Shown here in pieces: positions 43,542 through 52,267 of a stretch of 64,000 bases of DNA. The notes below the pieces were generated by a model that saw nothing but the letters and a program-made list of their open reading frames with translations, had not been told where the DNA came from and did not search any database. The translations under genes were made by a program, and so were the position numbers. Source of the DNA: Shewanella colwelliana ATCC 39565. Lineage in GTDB: Bacteria; Pseudomonadota; Gammaproteobacteria; Enterobacterales; Shewanellaceae. Position 1 is the stretch's first letter, and each line of letters starts with the position of its first letter. Where the stretch lies: the NCBI RefSeq assembly GCF_000518705.1, contig NZ_KI912479.1:347091-411090 (forward strand), written 5' to 3'.

Positions 43542-46049
43542 GTGGGTTTTCGTTTGTCTAAGGGAAATAGTGTCAAAACACTTAGTGGTTTGCAGCGTCT
43601 GCTTGAAGGTGGGCTTATCCTTTGCTGTATGGTTGCTACATTTATATTACTGGCCTTAAGTAGTTTTCACTCGTCGGATCCAGGGTGGAGCCAGTCAAAC
43701 TTTGAAGGGCAAATAAATAATGTTACTGGTGCTGTAGGGGCATGGGTCGCTGATGTGCTGTTCTATTTTTTTGGTTATACCGCTTATATTATCCCAATCA
43801 TTGTGGCGCTGACGGGTTGGCTGCTCTTTAAGCGCATTCATAAACTGTTAGAAATTGATTACTTTTCAGTTGGCCTTAGACTCATTGGCTTTTTGCTGAT
43901 CATGTTTAGTCTTGCTGCGTTGGCGAGCATGAACGCTCAGGATATCTATGAGTTTTCAGCTGGCGGTGTCTCGGGTGATGTTATTGCTGGTGCTATGTTG
44001 CCCTATTTTAATCAACTTGGAACAACCCTGTTATTACTGTGCTTTGTCGGTGCGGGTTTTACGCTGTTAACAGGCATTAGTTGGCTAACGGTCGTTGATG
44101 CTGTTGGTTATGCAACTCTGTGGTTGTTTAAATGGTTAAAAACCTTACCAGAAAAGTTTTCCAGTGCCCCAGAGACGGACGATACGAAGGGCTTTATGTC
44201 TGTTGTTGATCGTTTTAAAGAGAAGCGTATTCAACGTCAACATGAAGACGATTTATTGGACGACGATGCGAGTGAAATCGATGCTCCCACAAAGCAAGCA
44301 AAACGAACATTTGCGATGCCAAGCATCAATGCGGCTGCGATTGATGAGGACCATCTTGACGATGACTCAGTCGTTTTGTCGGTGACTGCTGATGAAAATC
44401 TTGCCGTTGCAGACGACACCCAGATTGATTTCAATGCTAAACATTCTACGGGGGCTATAACGTCCGCCAAGCGCGCACAAGAAAAAGCTAAAATAGTCGA
44501 TGGCATTGTTGTACTACCTGGAGGCGAGGCTGAGCAGCCAACCAAACCCATGACGCCCCTACCGGACATATCATTATTGGATGTACCAAATCGCAAAGCA
44601 AACCCGATAAGTGAAGAAGAACTCGAACAGGTTGCCCGTTTAGTCGAAGTTAAGCTTGCTGATTTTAATATTGTAGCTAATGTCGTAGGAGTGTTTCCTG
44701 GTCCTGTGGTGACACGATTTGAGTTAGAGTTGGCTCCTGGGGTGAAAGCTTCAAAAATAACAAATCTTTCTAAGGATTTAGCGCGATCTTTGTTAGCAGA
44801 GAGTGTCCGAGTTGTTGAGGTGATTCCGGGTAAAGCTTACGTCGGTATCGAGCTACCCAATAAGTTCCGTGAAACGGTTTACATGCGAGATGTGTTAGGG
44901 AGTGAAGCATTCGAGAAAAGCCCATCTCATTTGAGTATGGTGCTAGGCCAAGATATCGCTGGTGAACCTGTTGTCGTCGATTTAGGCAAGATGCCGCACC
45001 TATTGGTTGCCGGTACGACAGGTTCGGGTAAATCGGTGGGTGTGAATGTGATGATCACCAGTTTGCTGTACAAATCCGGTCCTGACGATGTGCGCTTTAT
45101 CATGATTGATCCTAAGATGTTAGAGCTTTCTGTCTACGAAGGCATCCCACATCTTCTATGTGAAGTGGTGACCGACATGAAAGAAGCGGCTAATGCACTA
45201 CGTTGGTGTGTAGGGGAGATGGAGCGTCGCTATAAATTGATGTCAGCACTTGGGGTCCGTAATCTAAAGGGCTACAACGTTAAGATAAAAGACGCCAAAG
45301 AGCGTGGCGAAGTGATCACCGATCCGCTTTGGCGCTCACAAGATAGCATGGAAGAAGAAGCGCCAGAGTTGGATAAGCTGCCTTCTATCGTTGTCGTCGT
45401 TGACGAATTTGCTGACATGATGATGATTGTTGGTAAAAAAGTGGAAGAGTTAATAGCCCGTATTGCACAGAAAGCACGCGCTGCGGGTATTCACCTGATT
45501 TTGGCAACCCAGCGTCCATCGGTAGATGTGATTACCGGGCTCATTAAAGCCAACATTCCCACTCGTATGGCGTTCCAAGTTTCCTCTAGAATTGACTCAC
45601 GGACTATTTTAGATCAACAAGGTGCCGAGACTTTGCTAGGCATGGGGGATATGCTCTATTTGCCACCTGGAACCAGCGTTCCAAATCGTGTTCATGGGGC
45701 ATTTATTGACGATCACGAGGTACATGCTGTCGTTGCCGATTGGCATAGCCGAGGCAAGCCGCAATATATCGATGAAATTCTACAAGGCTCCACTGAGGGG
45801 GAGCAGGTGCTGTTGCCTGGCGAGACGCCTGAACTCGATGAGGACACGGATGCGTTATACGATGAAGCGGTTGCTTTTGTGACTGAAACCCGTCGAGGTT
45901 CAATTTCAAGTGTGCAGCGCAAGTTTAAGATAGGCTACAACCGAGCTGCACGTATTATCGAACAGATGGAGGCACAAGGTGTCGTGAGTGCCCAAGGGCA
46001 TAACGGCAATCGTGAAGTGTTAGCGCCACCTCCACCTAAAGACTATTAA
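43542..46049 (+). CDS. ftsK: DNA translocase FtsK
   Basis: An 835-residue septal DNA pump that sorts chromosome ends and activates XerCD at dif. Four or five N-terminal membrane helices span about residues 20-200, a linker of about 150 residues (shorter than in E. coli FtsK, 1329 residues) follows, then the RecA-like motor (Walker A GTTGSGKSVGVNVM, Walker B IVVVVDEFADMMMIVG) and a C-terminal winged-helix gamma domain (about 770-828, RGSISSVQRKFKIGYNRAAR). The start is unclear: GTG 43542 and TTG 43554 are both in frame with no good ribosome binding site. Confidence 0.95.
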   Translation: MGFRLSKGNSVKTLSGLQRLLEGGLILCCMVATFILLALSSFHSSDPGWSQSNFEGQINNVTGAVGAWVADVLFYFFGYTAYIIPIIVALTGWLLFKRIHKLLEIDYFSVGLRLIGFLLIMFSLAALASMNAQDIYEFSAGGVSGDVIAGAMLPYFNQLGTTLLLLCFVGAGFTLLTGISWLTVVDAVGYATLWLFKWLKTLPEKFSSAPETDDTKGFMSVVDRFKEKRIQRQHEDDLLDDDASEIDAPTKQAKRTFAMPSINAAAIDEDHLDDDSVVLSVTADENLAVADDTQIDFNAKHSTGAITSAKRAQEKAKIVDGIVVLPGGEAEQPTKPMTPLPDISLLDVPNRKANPISEEELEQVARLVEVKLADFNIVANVVGVFPGPVVTRFELELAPGVKASKITNLSKDLARSLLAESVRVVEVIPGKAYVGIELPNKFRETVYMRDVLGSEAFEKSPSHLSMVLGQDIAGEPVVVDLGKMPHLLVAGTTGSGKSVGVNVMITSLLYKSGPDDVRFIMIDPKMLELSVYEGIPHLLCEVVTDMKEAANALRWCVGEMERRYKLMSALGVRNLKGYNVKIKDAKERGEVITDPLWRSQDSMEEEAPELDKLPSIVVVVDEFADMMMIVGKKVEELIARIAQKARAAGIHLILATQRPSVDVITGLIKANIPTRMAFQVSSRIDSRTILDQQGAETLLGMGDMLYLPPGTSVPNRVHGAFIDDHEVHAVVADWHSRGKPQYIDEILQGSTEGEQVLLPGETPELDEDTDALYDEAVAFVTETRRGSISSVQRKFKIGYNRAARIIEQMEAQGVVSAQGHNGNREVLAPPPPKDY

Positions 46050-46086
46050 GTTTGAACGTCATAGTAATGTTCTCTAAGGAAGATAG

Positions 46087-46713
46087 ATGTTAAGACCAAT
46101 TTCTATACTCGCACTAAGCTTGCCACTAATGGTCGTAAGTAGCGCGATGGCAGATGACTCACCCTCGTTAAAGCAGAAACTGGAAGAGCTAAACAGTCTG
46201 CATGCAGAGTTTAGTCAAACCGTGACTGATATTAATGGCAAAGTTATTCAGCAAGGTAGCGGTACATTTGCGTTATCGGTTCCAAATCAATTCTATTGGC
46301 ATCTAACGTCACCAGATGAATCATTGATTGTTGCTGATGGTAATGATGTTTGGATCTATAACCCTTTTGCTGAGGAAGTATCCGTTCTTGATTTAAATCA
46401 GGCCATCGATGCATCACCTATCGCACTCTTAGTGCATCGAGACGAGAAGACCTGGCAACAATATAGTGTCACACTTGAAAACAGTTGTTACCAAATTGTC
46501 CCCAAGGATATTGACGCTGGCGTGACCAAAGTGGCTGTATGTTTCGATGACAATAGTCTTAGCATGATGACGCTCGAAGATCAGCAAGGCAATATCAGTG
46601 AGTTTAATTTAACCGAGCAGGGACCAGTCTCTGATAGCCAAAGCAGTTTATTTAAGTTTGTTGTACCTGAAGGGGTTGATATTGATGATCAACGCTTAAA
46701 AACAATTAATTAG
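46087..46713 (+). CDS. lolA: Outer membrane lipoprotein carrier protein LolA
   Basis: Carries lipoproteins from LolCDE across the periplasm to LolB. The 208-residue precursor has a signal peptide (about 1-22, ending SSAMA) and a LolA fold: LKQKLEELNSLHAEFSQTV, GSGTFALSVPNQFYWHLTSP, and VADGNDVWIYNPFAEEVSV are the typical strands. It lies 37 bases after ftsK and seven bases before rarA, the usual ftsK-lolA-rarA order. Confidence 0.95.
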   Translation: MLRPISILALSLPLMVVSSAMADDSPSLKQKLEELNSLHAEFSQTVTDINGKVIQQGSGTFALSVPNQFYWHLTSPDESLIVADGNDVWIYNPFAEEVSVLDLNQAIDASPIALLVHRDEKTWQQYSVTLENSCYQIVPKDIDAGVTKVAVCFDDNSLSMMTLEDQQGNISEFNLTEQGPVSDSQSSLFKFVVPEGVDIDDQRLKTIN

Positions 46714-46720
46714 GTGCACA

Positions 46721-48052
46721 GTGTCTAGTTTAAGTTTCGATTTCGCTCCAGATTTTAGACCGCTTGCTGCCCGCATGCGTCCTGAAACCCTAGAACAATA
46801 TATGGGACAGGGACATTTGCTGGGAGAGGGTAAGCCCTTAAGGCAGGCCTTAGAGGCTGGCCGCGCCCATTCGATGATGTTTTGGGGCCCGCCAGGTACA
46901 GGCAAAACAACGTTAGCTGAACTGATAGCAAAACATACCAATGCTCATGTAGAACGAATTTCGGCGGTCACTTCGGGTGTAAAAGAGATACGTGCGGCTA
47001 TTGAGCATGCAAAAAGTGTGGCCCAGAGTCGGGGTCAGAGAACCTTGCTGTTTGTCGATGAGGTGCACCGGTTTAACAAAAGTCAGCAAGATGCTTTTTT
47101 ACCCTTTATTGAAGATGGCACTGTCATCTTTATCGGTGCGACAACAGAGAACCCCTCATTTGAAATTAATAATGCACTGCTATCTCGTGCTCGCGTTTAT
47201 TTGATTAAACGACTTGAGAATAGTGAGATCGTCGCCATTGTTAAGCAGGCCATTACTGATGAAGAGCGGGGCTTGGGGAAGCGTCAATTGCAAATGCCAG
47301 ATAGCGTGGCCAATAAGTTGGCTAATGTCTGTGAAGGTGATGCTCGCAAGGCGCTTAATCTGATTGAGCTGATGAGTGATATGTTGGCAGATGGTCAGTC
47401 GTTTACAGAGCAGTTACTCATAGATGTCGCTGGTCAGCAGTTAGCGGGTTTTGATAAGAATGGTGATCAGTACTACGATCTTATTTCGGCCGTGCATAAG
47501 TCAATTCGTGGCTCTGCGCCAGATGCGGCATTGTACTGGTTTTGCCGAATGCTAGAAGGTGGGTGTGATCCACTTTATATCGCGAGGCGATTATTGGCGA
47601 TAGCTTCAGAGGATATTGGTAATGCCGACCCTGTGGCAATGACGGTTGCAGTAAATGCGTGGGAGTGCTTCCACCGTGTCGGCCCTGCTGAAGGTGAAAG
47701 AGCGATAGCGCAAGCGATTGTCTATCTTGCTTGCGCTCCCAAAAGTAATGCTGTTTATACTGCTTTTAAAGCAGCCCGTCAGCTGGCTAGAGAAACGGGG
47801 CAAGTCAGTGTGCCTAACCATTTACGTAATGCGCCAACACAATTGATGGCTGATATTGGATTAGGGCAAGGGTATCGCTATGCCCATGACGAACCTAATG
47901 CTTATGCGAGTGGCGAGTGCTATTTCCCGCCAGAACTAGCCGATAGTCGTTTCTATTATCCGACTGAGCACGGATTTGAAAAAAGAATCAAATCGAAACT
48001 TGAGCTTTTGGCCGAGCTAGATCACCAAAGTGAGTTCAAACGTTATGACTAA
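46721..48052 (+). CDS. rarA: Replication-associated recombination protein RarA (MgsA)
   Basis: An AAA+ ATPase that acts at stalled replication forks. The 443-residue product has Walker A GPPGTGKTTLAELIA (about 51-65), Walker B LLFVDEVHRFNKSQQDAFL, sensor GATTENPSFEINNALLSRA, and the C-terminal tetramerisation region (HRVGPAEGERAIAQAIVYL). It starts with GTG at 46721 and overlaps crcB by eight bases. Confidence 0.95.
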   Translation: MSSLSFDFAPDFRPLAARMRPETLEQYMGQGHLLGEGKPLRQALEAGRAHSMMFWGPPGTGKTTLAELIAKHTNAHVERISAVTSGVKEIRAAIEHAKSVAQSRGQRTLLFVDEVHRFNKSQQDAFLPFIEDGTVIFIGATTENPSFEINNALLSRARVYLIKRLENSEIVAIVKQAITDEERGLGKRQLQMPDSVANKLANVCEGDARKALNLIELMSDMLADGQSFTEQLLIDVAGQQLAGFDKNGDQYYDLISAVHKSIRGSAPDAALYWFCRMLEGGCDPLYIARRLLAIASEDIGNADPVAMTVAVNAWECFHRVGPAEGERAIAQAIVYLACAPKSNAVYTAFKAARQLARETGQVSVPNHLRNAPTQLMADIGLGQGYRYAHDEPNAYASGECYFPPELADSRFYYPTEHGFEKRIKSKLELLAELDHQSEFKRYD

Positions 48053-48419
48053 TTTACTGTTTGTAGCATTAGGTGGCTCTATTGGTGCGGTTTTTCGCTA
48101 TCTGATCTCATTATTCATGATTCAGGTATTTGGCTCTTCATTTCCTTTTGGTACACTGGTCGTCAATATCCTTGGTTCTTTTCTGATGGGAGTTATTTAT
48201 GCCCTTGGTCAAGTCAGTGAAGTTAGCCCAGAATTAAAAGCTTTAGTTGGTGTTGGTCTTTTAGGCGCACTGACAACGTTTTCAACCTTCTCAAATGAAA
48301 CCTTGTTGTTAATCCAAGAAGGGGATTGGCTGAAAGCATTTTTGAATATCGCTCTGAACCTTTGTCTATGTATTTTCATGGTCTATTTAGGACAGCAGTT
48401 GGTTTTTTCTCGCATTTAA
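48045..48419 (+). CDS. crcB: Fluoride ion exporter CrcB (Fluc)
   Basis: A 124-residue membrane protein with four helices, forming dual-topology dimers that let fluoride leave the cell. ALGGSIGAVFRYLISLF and PFGTLVVNILGSFLMG hold the conserved Arg and Asn, and GLLGALTTFSTFSNET carries the Phe box. The frame opens 15 bases earlier, but ATG 48045 gives the standard N-terminus. It overlaps the end of rarA, so no fluoride riboswitch can precede it directly. Confidence 0.93.
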   Translation: MTNLLFVALGGSIGAVFRYLISLFMIQVFGSSFPFGTLVVNILGSFLMGVIYALGQVSEVSPELKALVGVGLLGALTTFSTFSNETLLLIQEGDWLKAFLNIALNLCLCIFMVYLGQQLVFSRI

Positions 48420-48438
48420 CTATTAAGAAACTAAAAAC

Positions 48439-49725
48439 ATGTTAGATCCCAAATTTTTACGTACAGAATTAGAGGCGACTGCTGAGCGCCTAGCTACTCG
48501 CGGATTTATCCTAGACGTTGATCGTCTAAGTAAGTTAGAGGAAAAGCGTAAGTTACTTCAAGTGGCTACCGAAGAGTTACAAGCATCGAGAAATGCGATA
48601 TCCAAATCTATTGGTCAGGCTAAAGCAAAAGGCGAAGATGTCGCGCCAATTATGGCTCAGGTCGGTGATTTAGGTACCGAGCTAGATAGTAAAAAGGCAG
48701 AGCTTGCAGTGTTGCTTGATGAGCTGAACAACATTGCCATGAGCGTCCCCAACTTGCCAGATGAGTCGGCGCCAATTGGTGCTGATGAAAATGAGAATGT
48801 TGAAATTCGTCGTTGGGGTGAACCTAGAACGTTTGATTTTGACGTGAAGGACCATGTTGATCTTGGCGAAAATCTGAAAGGCTTAGATTTTAAAAATGCT
48901 GTAAAAATCACTGGCTCTAGATTCATCGTAATGAAAGGCCAAATTGCTCGCATGCATCGTGCACTGTCACAATTTATGCTAGATCTTCATACAACAGAAC
49001 ATGGCTACACTGAAGCATATGTGCCGTTATTAGTTAATGAAGACAGTTTATTAGGAACAGGCCAGCTACCTAAATTTGGTGAAGACCTATTTCATACTAA
49101 GCCTGCAACGGAAGAGGGCCAAGGGCTTAGCTTAATCCCTACCGCTGAAGTGCCTTTAACTAACCTTGCTCGCGATACGATCATCGATGAAGAAGAGTTA
49201 CCCGTTAAGATGACTGCCCATACCGCTTGTTTTCGAAGTGAAGCAGGATCTTATGGCCGTGATACTCGTGGACTTATCCGCCAGCACCAGTTTGACAAGG
49301 TAGAACTCGTTCAACTTGTGAAACCTGAAGAGTCTATGGCAGCGCTCGAAAGTTTAACGCAACATGCTGAAACCGTTTTGCAGAAATTAGGCCTTCCATA
49401 CCGCACAGTAGTACTTTGTACTGGAGATATGGGCTTTGGCGCGGCAAAAACCTTCGATATTGAAGTATGGTTACCCGCTCAAAATACCTACAGAGAGATC
49501 TCTTCTTGCAGTAACATGCAGGACTTCCAAGCCCGTCGTATGCAAGCTCGTTACAAAGCTAAGTCGGCTAAAAAGCCCGCACTATTACATACACTAAATG
49601 GTTCTGGTCTTGCTGTAGGACGTACCTTAGTTGCTGTGTTGGAGAACTATCAAAACGCTGATGGCACGATTACGGTACCTGAAGTGTTGCGCCCTTATAT
49701 GGGTGGTTTAACCCAAATCGGTTGA
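48439..49725 (+). CDS. serS: Seryl-tRNA synthetase
   Basis: Charges tRNA-Ser. The 428-residue product has the N-terminal coiled-coil arm (about 25-105, EKRKLLQVATEELQASRNAI) that grips the long variable arm of tRNA-Ser, and a class II core: TAHTACFRSEAGSYGRDTRG (motif 2) and TLNGSGLAVGRTLVAVLENY (motif 3). It is 19 bases after crcB in the ftsK-serS gene string. Confidence 0.98.
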   Translation: MLDPKFLRTELEATAERLATRGFILDVDRLSKLEEKRKLLQVATEELQASRNAISKSIGQAKAKGEDVAPIMAQVGDLGTELDSKKAELAVLLDELNNIAMSVPNLPDESAPIGADENENVEIRRWGEPRTFDFDVKDHVDLGENLKGLDFKNAVKITGSRFIVMKGQIARMHRALSQFMLDLHTTEHGYTEAYVPLLVNEDSLLGTGQLPKFGEDLFHTKPATEEGQGLSLIPTAEVPLTNLARDTIIDEEELPVKMTAHTACFRSEAGSYGRDTRGLIRQHQFDKVELVQLVKPEESMAALESLTQHAETVLQKLGLPYRTVVLCTGDMGFGAAKTFDIEVWLPAQNTYREISSCSNMQDFQARRMQARYKAKSAKKPALLHTLNGSGLAVGRTLVAVLENYQNADGTITVPEVLRPYMGGLTQIG

Positions 49726-49743
49726 CGTTATAGAGAGTACTAG

Positions 49744-49863
49744 ATGGACAAGGGCGGACGCTATTTTCAGTGGCTGACCTATGTAGTAATTATCGCTATT
49801 TTTGGTGGTGTGATGTTAGCTACGTTTGGTAAAGCTGCTCTGTTAGTGCTAAAAAATCTGTAA
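49744..49863 (+). CDS. 39-residue membrane protein after serS
   Basis: A short frame, ATG 49744 to TAA 49863, that starts 18 bases after serS and ends just before the terminator at 49865. The product begins MDKGGRYFQWLTYV and carries one hydrophobic helix (about residues 9-28), then a short Lys-containing tail. GAGAG stands about nine bases before the ATG. No family recognised; position within the operon and the clean helix make it a credible small protein. Confidence 0.65.
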   Translation: MDKGGRYFQWLTYVVIIAIFGGVMLATFGKAALLVLKNL

Positions 49864-49864
49864 T

Positions 49865-49894
49865 AAAAAAGCCTAGCGAATGCTAGGCTTTTTT
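49865..49894 (+). terminator. Terminator of the ftsK-serS gene string
   Basis: AAAAAAGCCTAGC, loop GAAT, GCTAGGCTTTTTT: a 13-bp stem with T runs both ways, also serving tusE on the other strand. Confidence 0.93.
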
Positions 49895-49915
49895 AATTTT
49901 AACATTTGTTGTTGT

Positions 49916-50254
49916 TTATATACATTTAGCTGGCTTGGGTAAACCTGCAACTTTTGTTGCTTGCTTTGCTGGCCCCGTAGGGAAGAGCGTATATAGGTAC
50001 TTAGAGTTACCTTTTTCTGCGCCTAAACTTTGGCTGATAGCTTTAACTAACACCCTGATCGCTGGGCTAGTATTGAATTCAAGATAGAAATTTCTTACAA
50101 AGTGAATGACTTCCCAGTGTGCATCGCTAAGTTCGATATTCTCTTTACTTGCGATAATCATCGCGACCTCTTCGTTCCAATCGCCCACATTGAGCAAGTA
50201 ACCTTGGGGGTCAGTTTCAATCTGCTTTGATTGATATTGAATAAAGTTTACCAA
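49916..50254 (-). CDS. tusE: Sulfurtransferase TusE (DsrC family)
   Basis: TusE takes sulfur from the TusBCD complex and passes it to MnmA for 2-thiouridine in tRNA. The 112-residue product ends GPAKQATKVAGLPKPAKCI with the conserved Cys in the flexible C-terminal arm, and contains HFVRNFYLEFNTSPAIR. It most likely starts at TTG 50254, with AAGG seven bases upstream; no ATG fits. It overlaps tusB by seven bases, so translation is coupled. Confidence 0.93.
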   Translation of the reverse strand: MVNFIQYQSKQIETDPQGYLLNVGDWNEEVAMIIASKENIELSDAHWEVIHFVRNFYLEFNTSPAIRVLVKAISQSLGAEKGNSKYLYTLFPTGPAKQATKVAGLPKPAKCI

Positions 50255-50529
50255 CTTATAACCTTAGAATGATTGAGTGAAAGTGATACAAATTCTTGAT
50301 AACTAATTTGAGTACAATGACTTAAACGTTGTGTTAGTCCTCTGGCTTGGACATCAACGGTTAGCATCCGAACGTTTAATGGCTGAAGCCTATTTTGCCA
50401 TTCGCCCAGCAGTAGGGCATTGATGCTGTCACCCAGTAACATAATCGTGTCGTGGTTTTGCACAAATGGAAGGCAACACGCTAACGCGCGGTCTTGATTT
50501 GGTGATTGCTGAATAAGATGGAGAATCAT
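50248..50529 (-). CDS. tusB: TusB, sulfur relay subunit (DsrH-like)
   Basis: A 93-residue member of the TusBCD hexamer. It has the DsrE/DsrH fold but few conserved residues; HTIQQSPNQ-like start and RGLTQRLSHCTQISYQEFV are seen. The ATG overlaps the tusC stop by one base (TAATG). The order tusD-tusC-tusB-tusE supports the name more than sequence alone. Confidence 0.9.
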   Translation of the reverse strand: MILHLIQQSPNQDRALACCLPFVQNHDTIMLLGDSINALLLGEWQNRLQPLNVRMLTVDVQARGLTQRLSHCTQISYQEFVSLSLNHSKVISW

Positions 50530-50885
50530 TAGTACACAAATACCTCATCAGCGGTGTTAAGTTGTTCGGTTATCATCGGGTTATCCACCCGTTTTACGTC
50601 AATCACGCAGTCAGTGAGTGCAACATTATAGGTGTCCATCGCTTCACTAGCCACCCATACCTCTTCAATGTCATAGAGCGGCAGGGCCTTGAATGTAGAG
50701 ATATAGTCACGACAGCCTATCTGGCTAGGTTGCTGATGGGGCAATAGGTTTAGCACACCATCATCGATAAAAATCAGTGTCACTTGCTGCTCGAAACTGG
50801 CGCTCAACAAGGCAAAATCAAGCCCCTCGCGGCTACTGGCGTTGCCGTGAGGTGGGTGACGAAATACGATAGTAATATTTTTCAT
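50529..50885 (-). CDS. tusC: TusC, sulfur relay subunit (DsrF-like)
   Basis: A 118-residue DsrE/F-fold protein: MKNITIVFRHPPHGNASSRE then LDFALLSASFEQQVTLIFID. The start codon is decided by AGGTG six bases before the ATG at 50885; the frame reaches GTG 50894. Nine bases separate it from the end of tusD. Confidence 0.92.
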   Translation of the reverse strand: MKNITIVFRHPPHGNASSREGLDFALLSASFEQQVTLIFIDDGVLNLLPHQQPSQIGCRDYISTFKALPLYDIEEVWVASEAMDTYNVALTDCVIDVKRVDNPMITEQLNTADEVFVY

Positions 50886-50894
50886 TAACGGCAC

Positions 50895-51284
50895 CTAAAA
50901 GCTGATAACACGATCAGCATGCTCAATACCTGTAACTAACTCACCTAAACCACCCATCTCAAATGGCGGCAAAAGGTTCCATTGTGCTACGCGATTCTCT
51001 TTAGCTTCAACAGGTGACAACACACCGCGGCGTAATGCGGCAGATACACAGTTTATCAGTGGAATGTGATGAGTCTGTGCAAATGCTTGCCACGCCTGAG
51101 TGAGATGATATTCATCCGAGGCCGGACTATTGAGGCTATTGGTCGATAACACGCCGTCTTGGTAAAAAAACACGCGCACAATTTGGTGACCTTCCGCGAC
51201 AGCGGCTTTTGCATAGCATAATGCATGATAACTGCTGTTTTTGCCGTATGCGGGCTGATTCACTTGAATTAAGATTTTACTCAT
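50895..51284 (-). CDS. tusD: TusD, sulfur-accepting subunit (DsrE-like)
   Basis: The TusBCD subunit that receives persulfide sulfur from TusA. The 129-residue product has the active Cys in LINCVSAALRRGVL (about residue 77), preceded by VRVFFYQDGVLSTNSLNSPA. The ATG at 51284 (MSKILIQVNQPAYGK) gives the normal length (E. coli 128); the frame opens further up at 51311. First gene of tusDCB-tusE. Confidence 0.94.
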   Translation of the reverse strand: MSKILIQVNQPAYGKNSSYHALCYAKAAVAEGHQIVRVFFYQDGVLSTNSLNSPASDEYHLTQAWQAFAQTHHIPLINCVSAALRRGVLSPVEAKENRVAQWNLLPPFEMGGLGELVTGIEHADRVISF

Positions 51285-51309
51285 TGACTGCCTAAACAAA
51301 AATTGAGGC

Positions 51310-51340
51310 AAAAAAATAGCCCCTACAATGTGGGGCTATT
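51310..51340 (-). terminator. Terminator of yccA
   Basis: AATAGCCCC (51315-51323) pairs with GGGGCTATT (51332-51340); on the minus strand a T run follows. It separates yccA from the downstream tus genes. Confidence 0.88.
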
Positions 51341-51403
51341 CTATCTTAAAAAGTGTTCTATTCCCAAATATCCAATCGCGATTAATGGGGGAAAGTAAAC
51401 GGT

Positions 51404-52063
51404 TTAGTCGTCGTTACCCATTCCCATTAAATGTAGGATAGAGATGAACAGGTTTAAGAAGTCCAAATAAAGTGAAACAGTCGCACGGATATAGTTGGTT
51501 TCACCGCCGTTGACGATGCGACTGGTATCAAACAGGATAAAACCTGTCATCAGTAGGGCGATACCGGCGTTGAGTGCCATAAACACGGTGCCGCTACCGA
51601 TAAATATATTGGCTATACCGGCTACAATGGCAATAACTAGGCCAGCTAATAGAAAGCCGCGCATAAACGAGAAGTCTTTTTTGGTCGTTAGTGCATAACC
51701 CGATAGGGTAACAAACACTACAGCCGTTAAGCCAAGTGCTTGCATAATAAGCTGTGGGCCATTAGCCATGCCCGCATAATGATTTAGCATATAACCTAGT
51801 GAGGCGCCTTCCATCCCCGTAAATGCAAATACCCACAATAGACCTGCGGCGGATTCGGCTTTACGTAAGGTAACAAATAGCAAGACTAAACCACCCAATG
51901 ACAGGCCAATCGACATCATTGGACCTATTTGCATCATCATGGCAATGCCGGCGCATAATGCAGAAAATGCCAATGTCATCGACAGCAACATATAGGTGTT
52001 TTTTAGTAGTTTATTCACTTCCTGTGTGGAAGCTTGTCCAGCGTACAGTGTTTGTTGGGTCAT
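51404..52063 (-). CDS. yccA: Bax inhibitor-1 / YccA family membrane protein
   Basis: A 219-residue inner membrane protein with seven helices, the same length as E. coli YccA, an FtsH interaction partner and substrate. TYMLLSMTLAFSALCAGIA is TM1 and the C-terminus YLDFLNLFISILHLMG with acidic tail (GNDD) is typical. GGAG is six bases before ATG 52063; the frame extends to 52075. The neighbouring tusE gene on the same strand is the arrangement also found in E. coli. Confidence 0.92.
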   Translation of the reverse strand: MTQQTLYAGQASTQEVNKLLKNTYMLLSMTLAFSALCAGIAMMMQIGPMMSIGLSLGGLVLLFVTLRKAESAAGLLWVFAFTGMEGASLGYMLNHYAGMANGPQLIMQALGLTAVVFVTLSGYALTTKKDFSFMRGFLLAGLVIAIVAGIANIFIGSGTVFMALNAGIALLMTGFILFDTSRIVNGGETNYIRATVSLYLDFLNLFISILHLMGMGNDD

Positions 52064-52267
52064 CTTTATCTCCAAAGATCCTTTATTTCAATAAGATCGC
52101 CACCAGTTCAGCGTTGACCTCAGTGAGTGTTATCTCATTTGAGTGTTAATTGACTCATGAGTTCCATTTCATGAATAGAGATTAACATTAGAACGAAAAA
52201 ATTTAATAAATCATACCTGAGCTGCGGTATAGGTAAAAGGCATTATTAGCAAAAACACGACTTAAGG

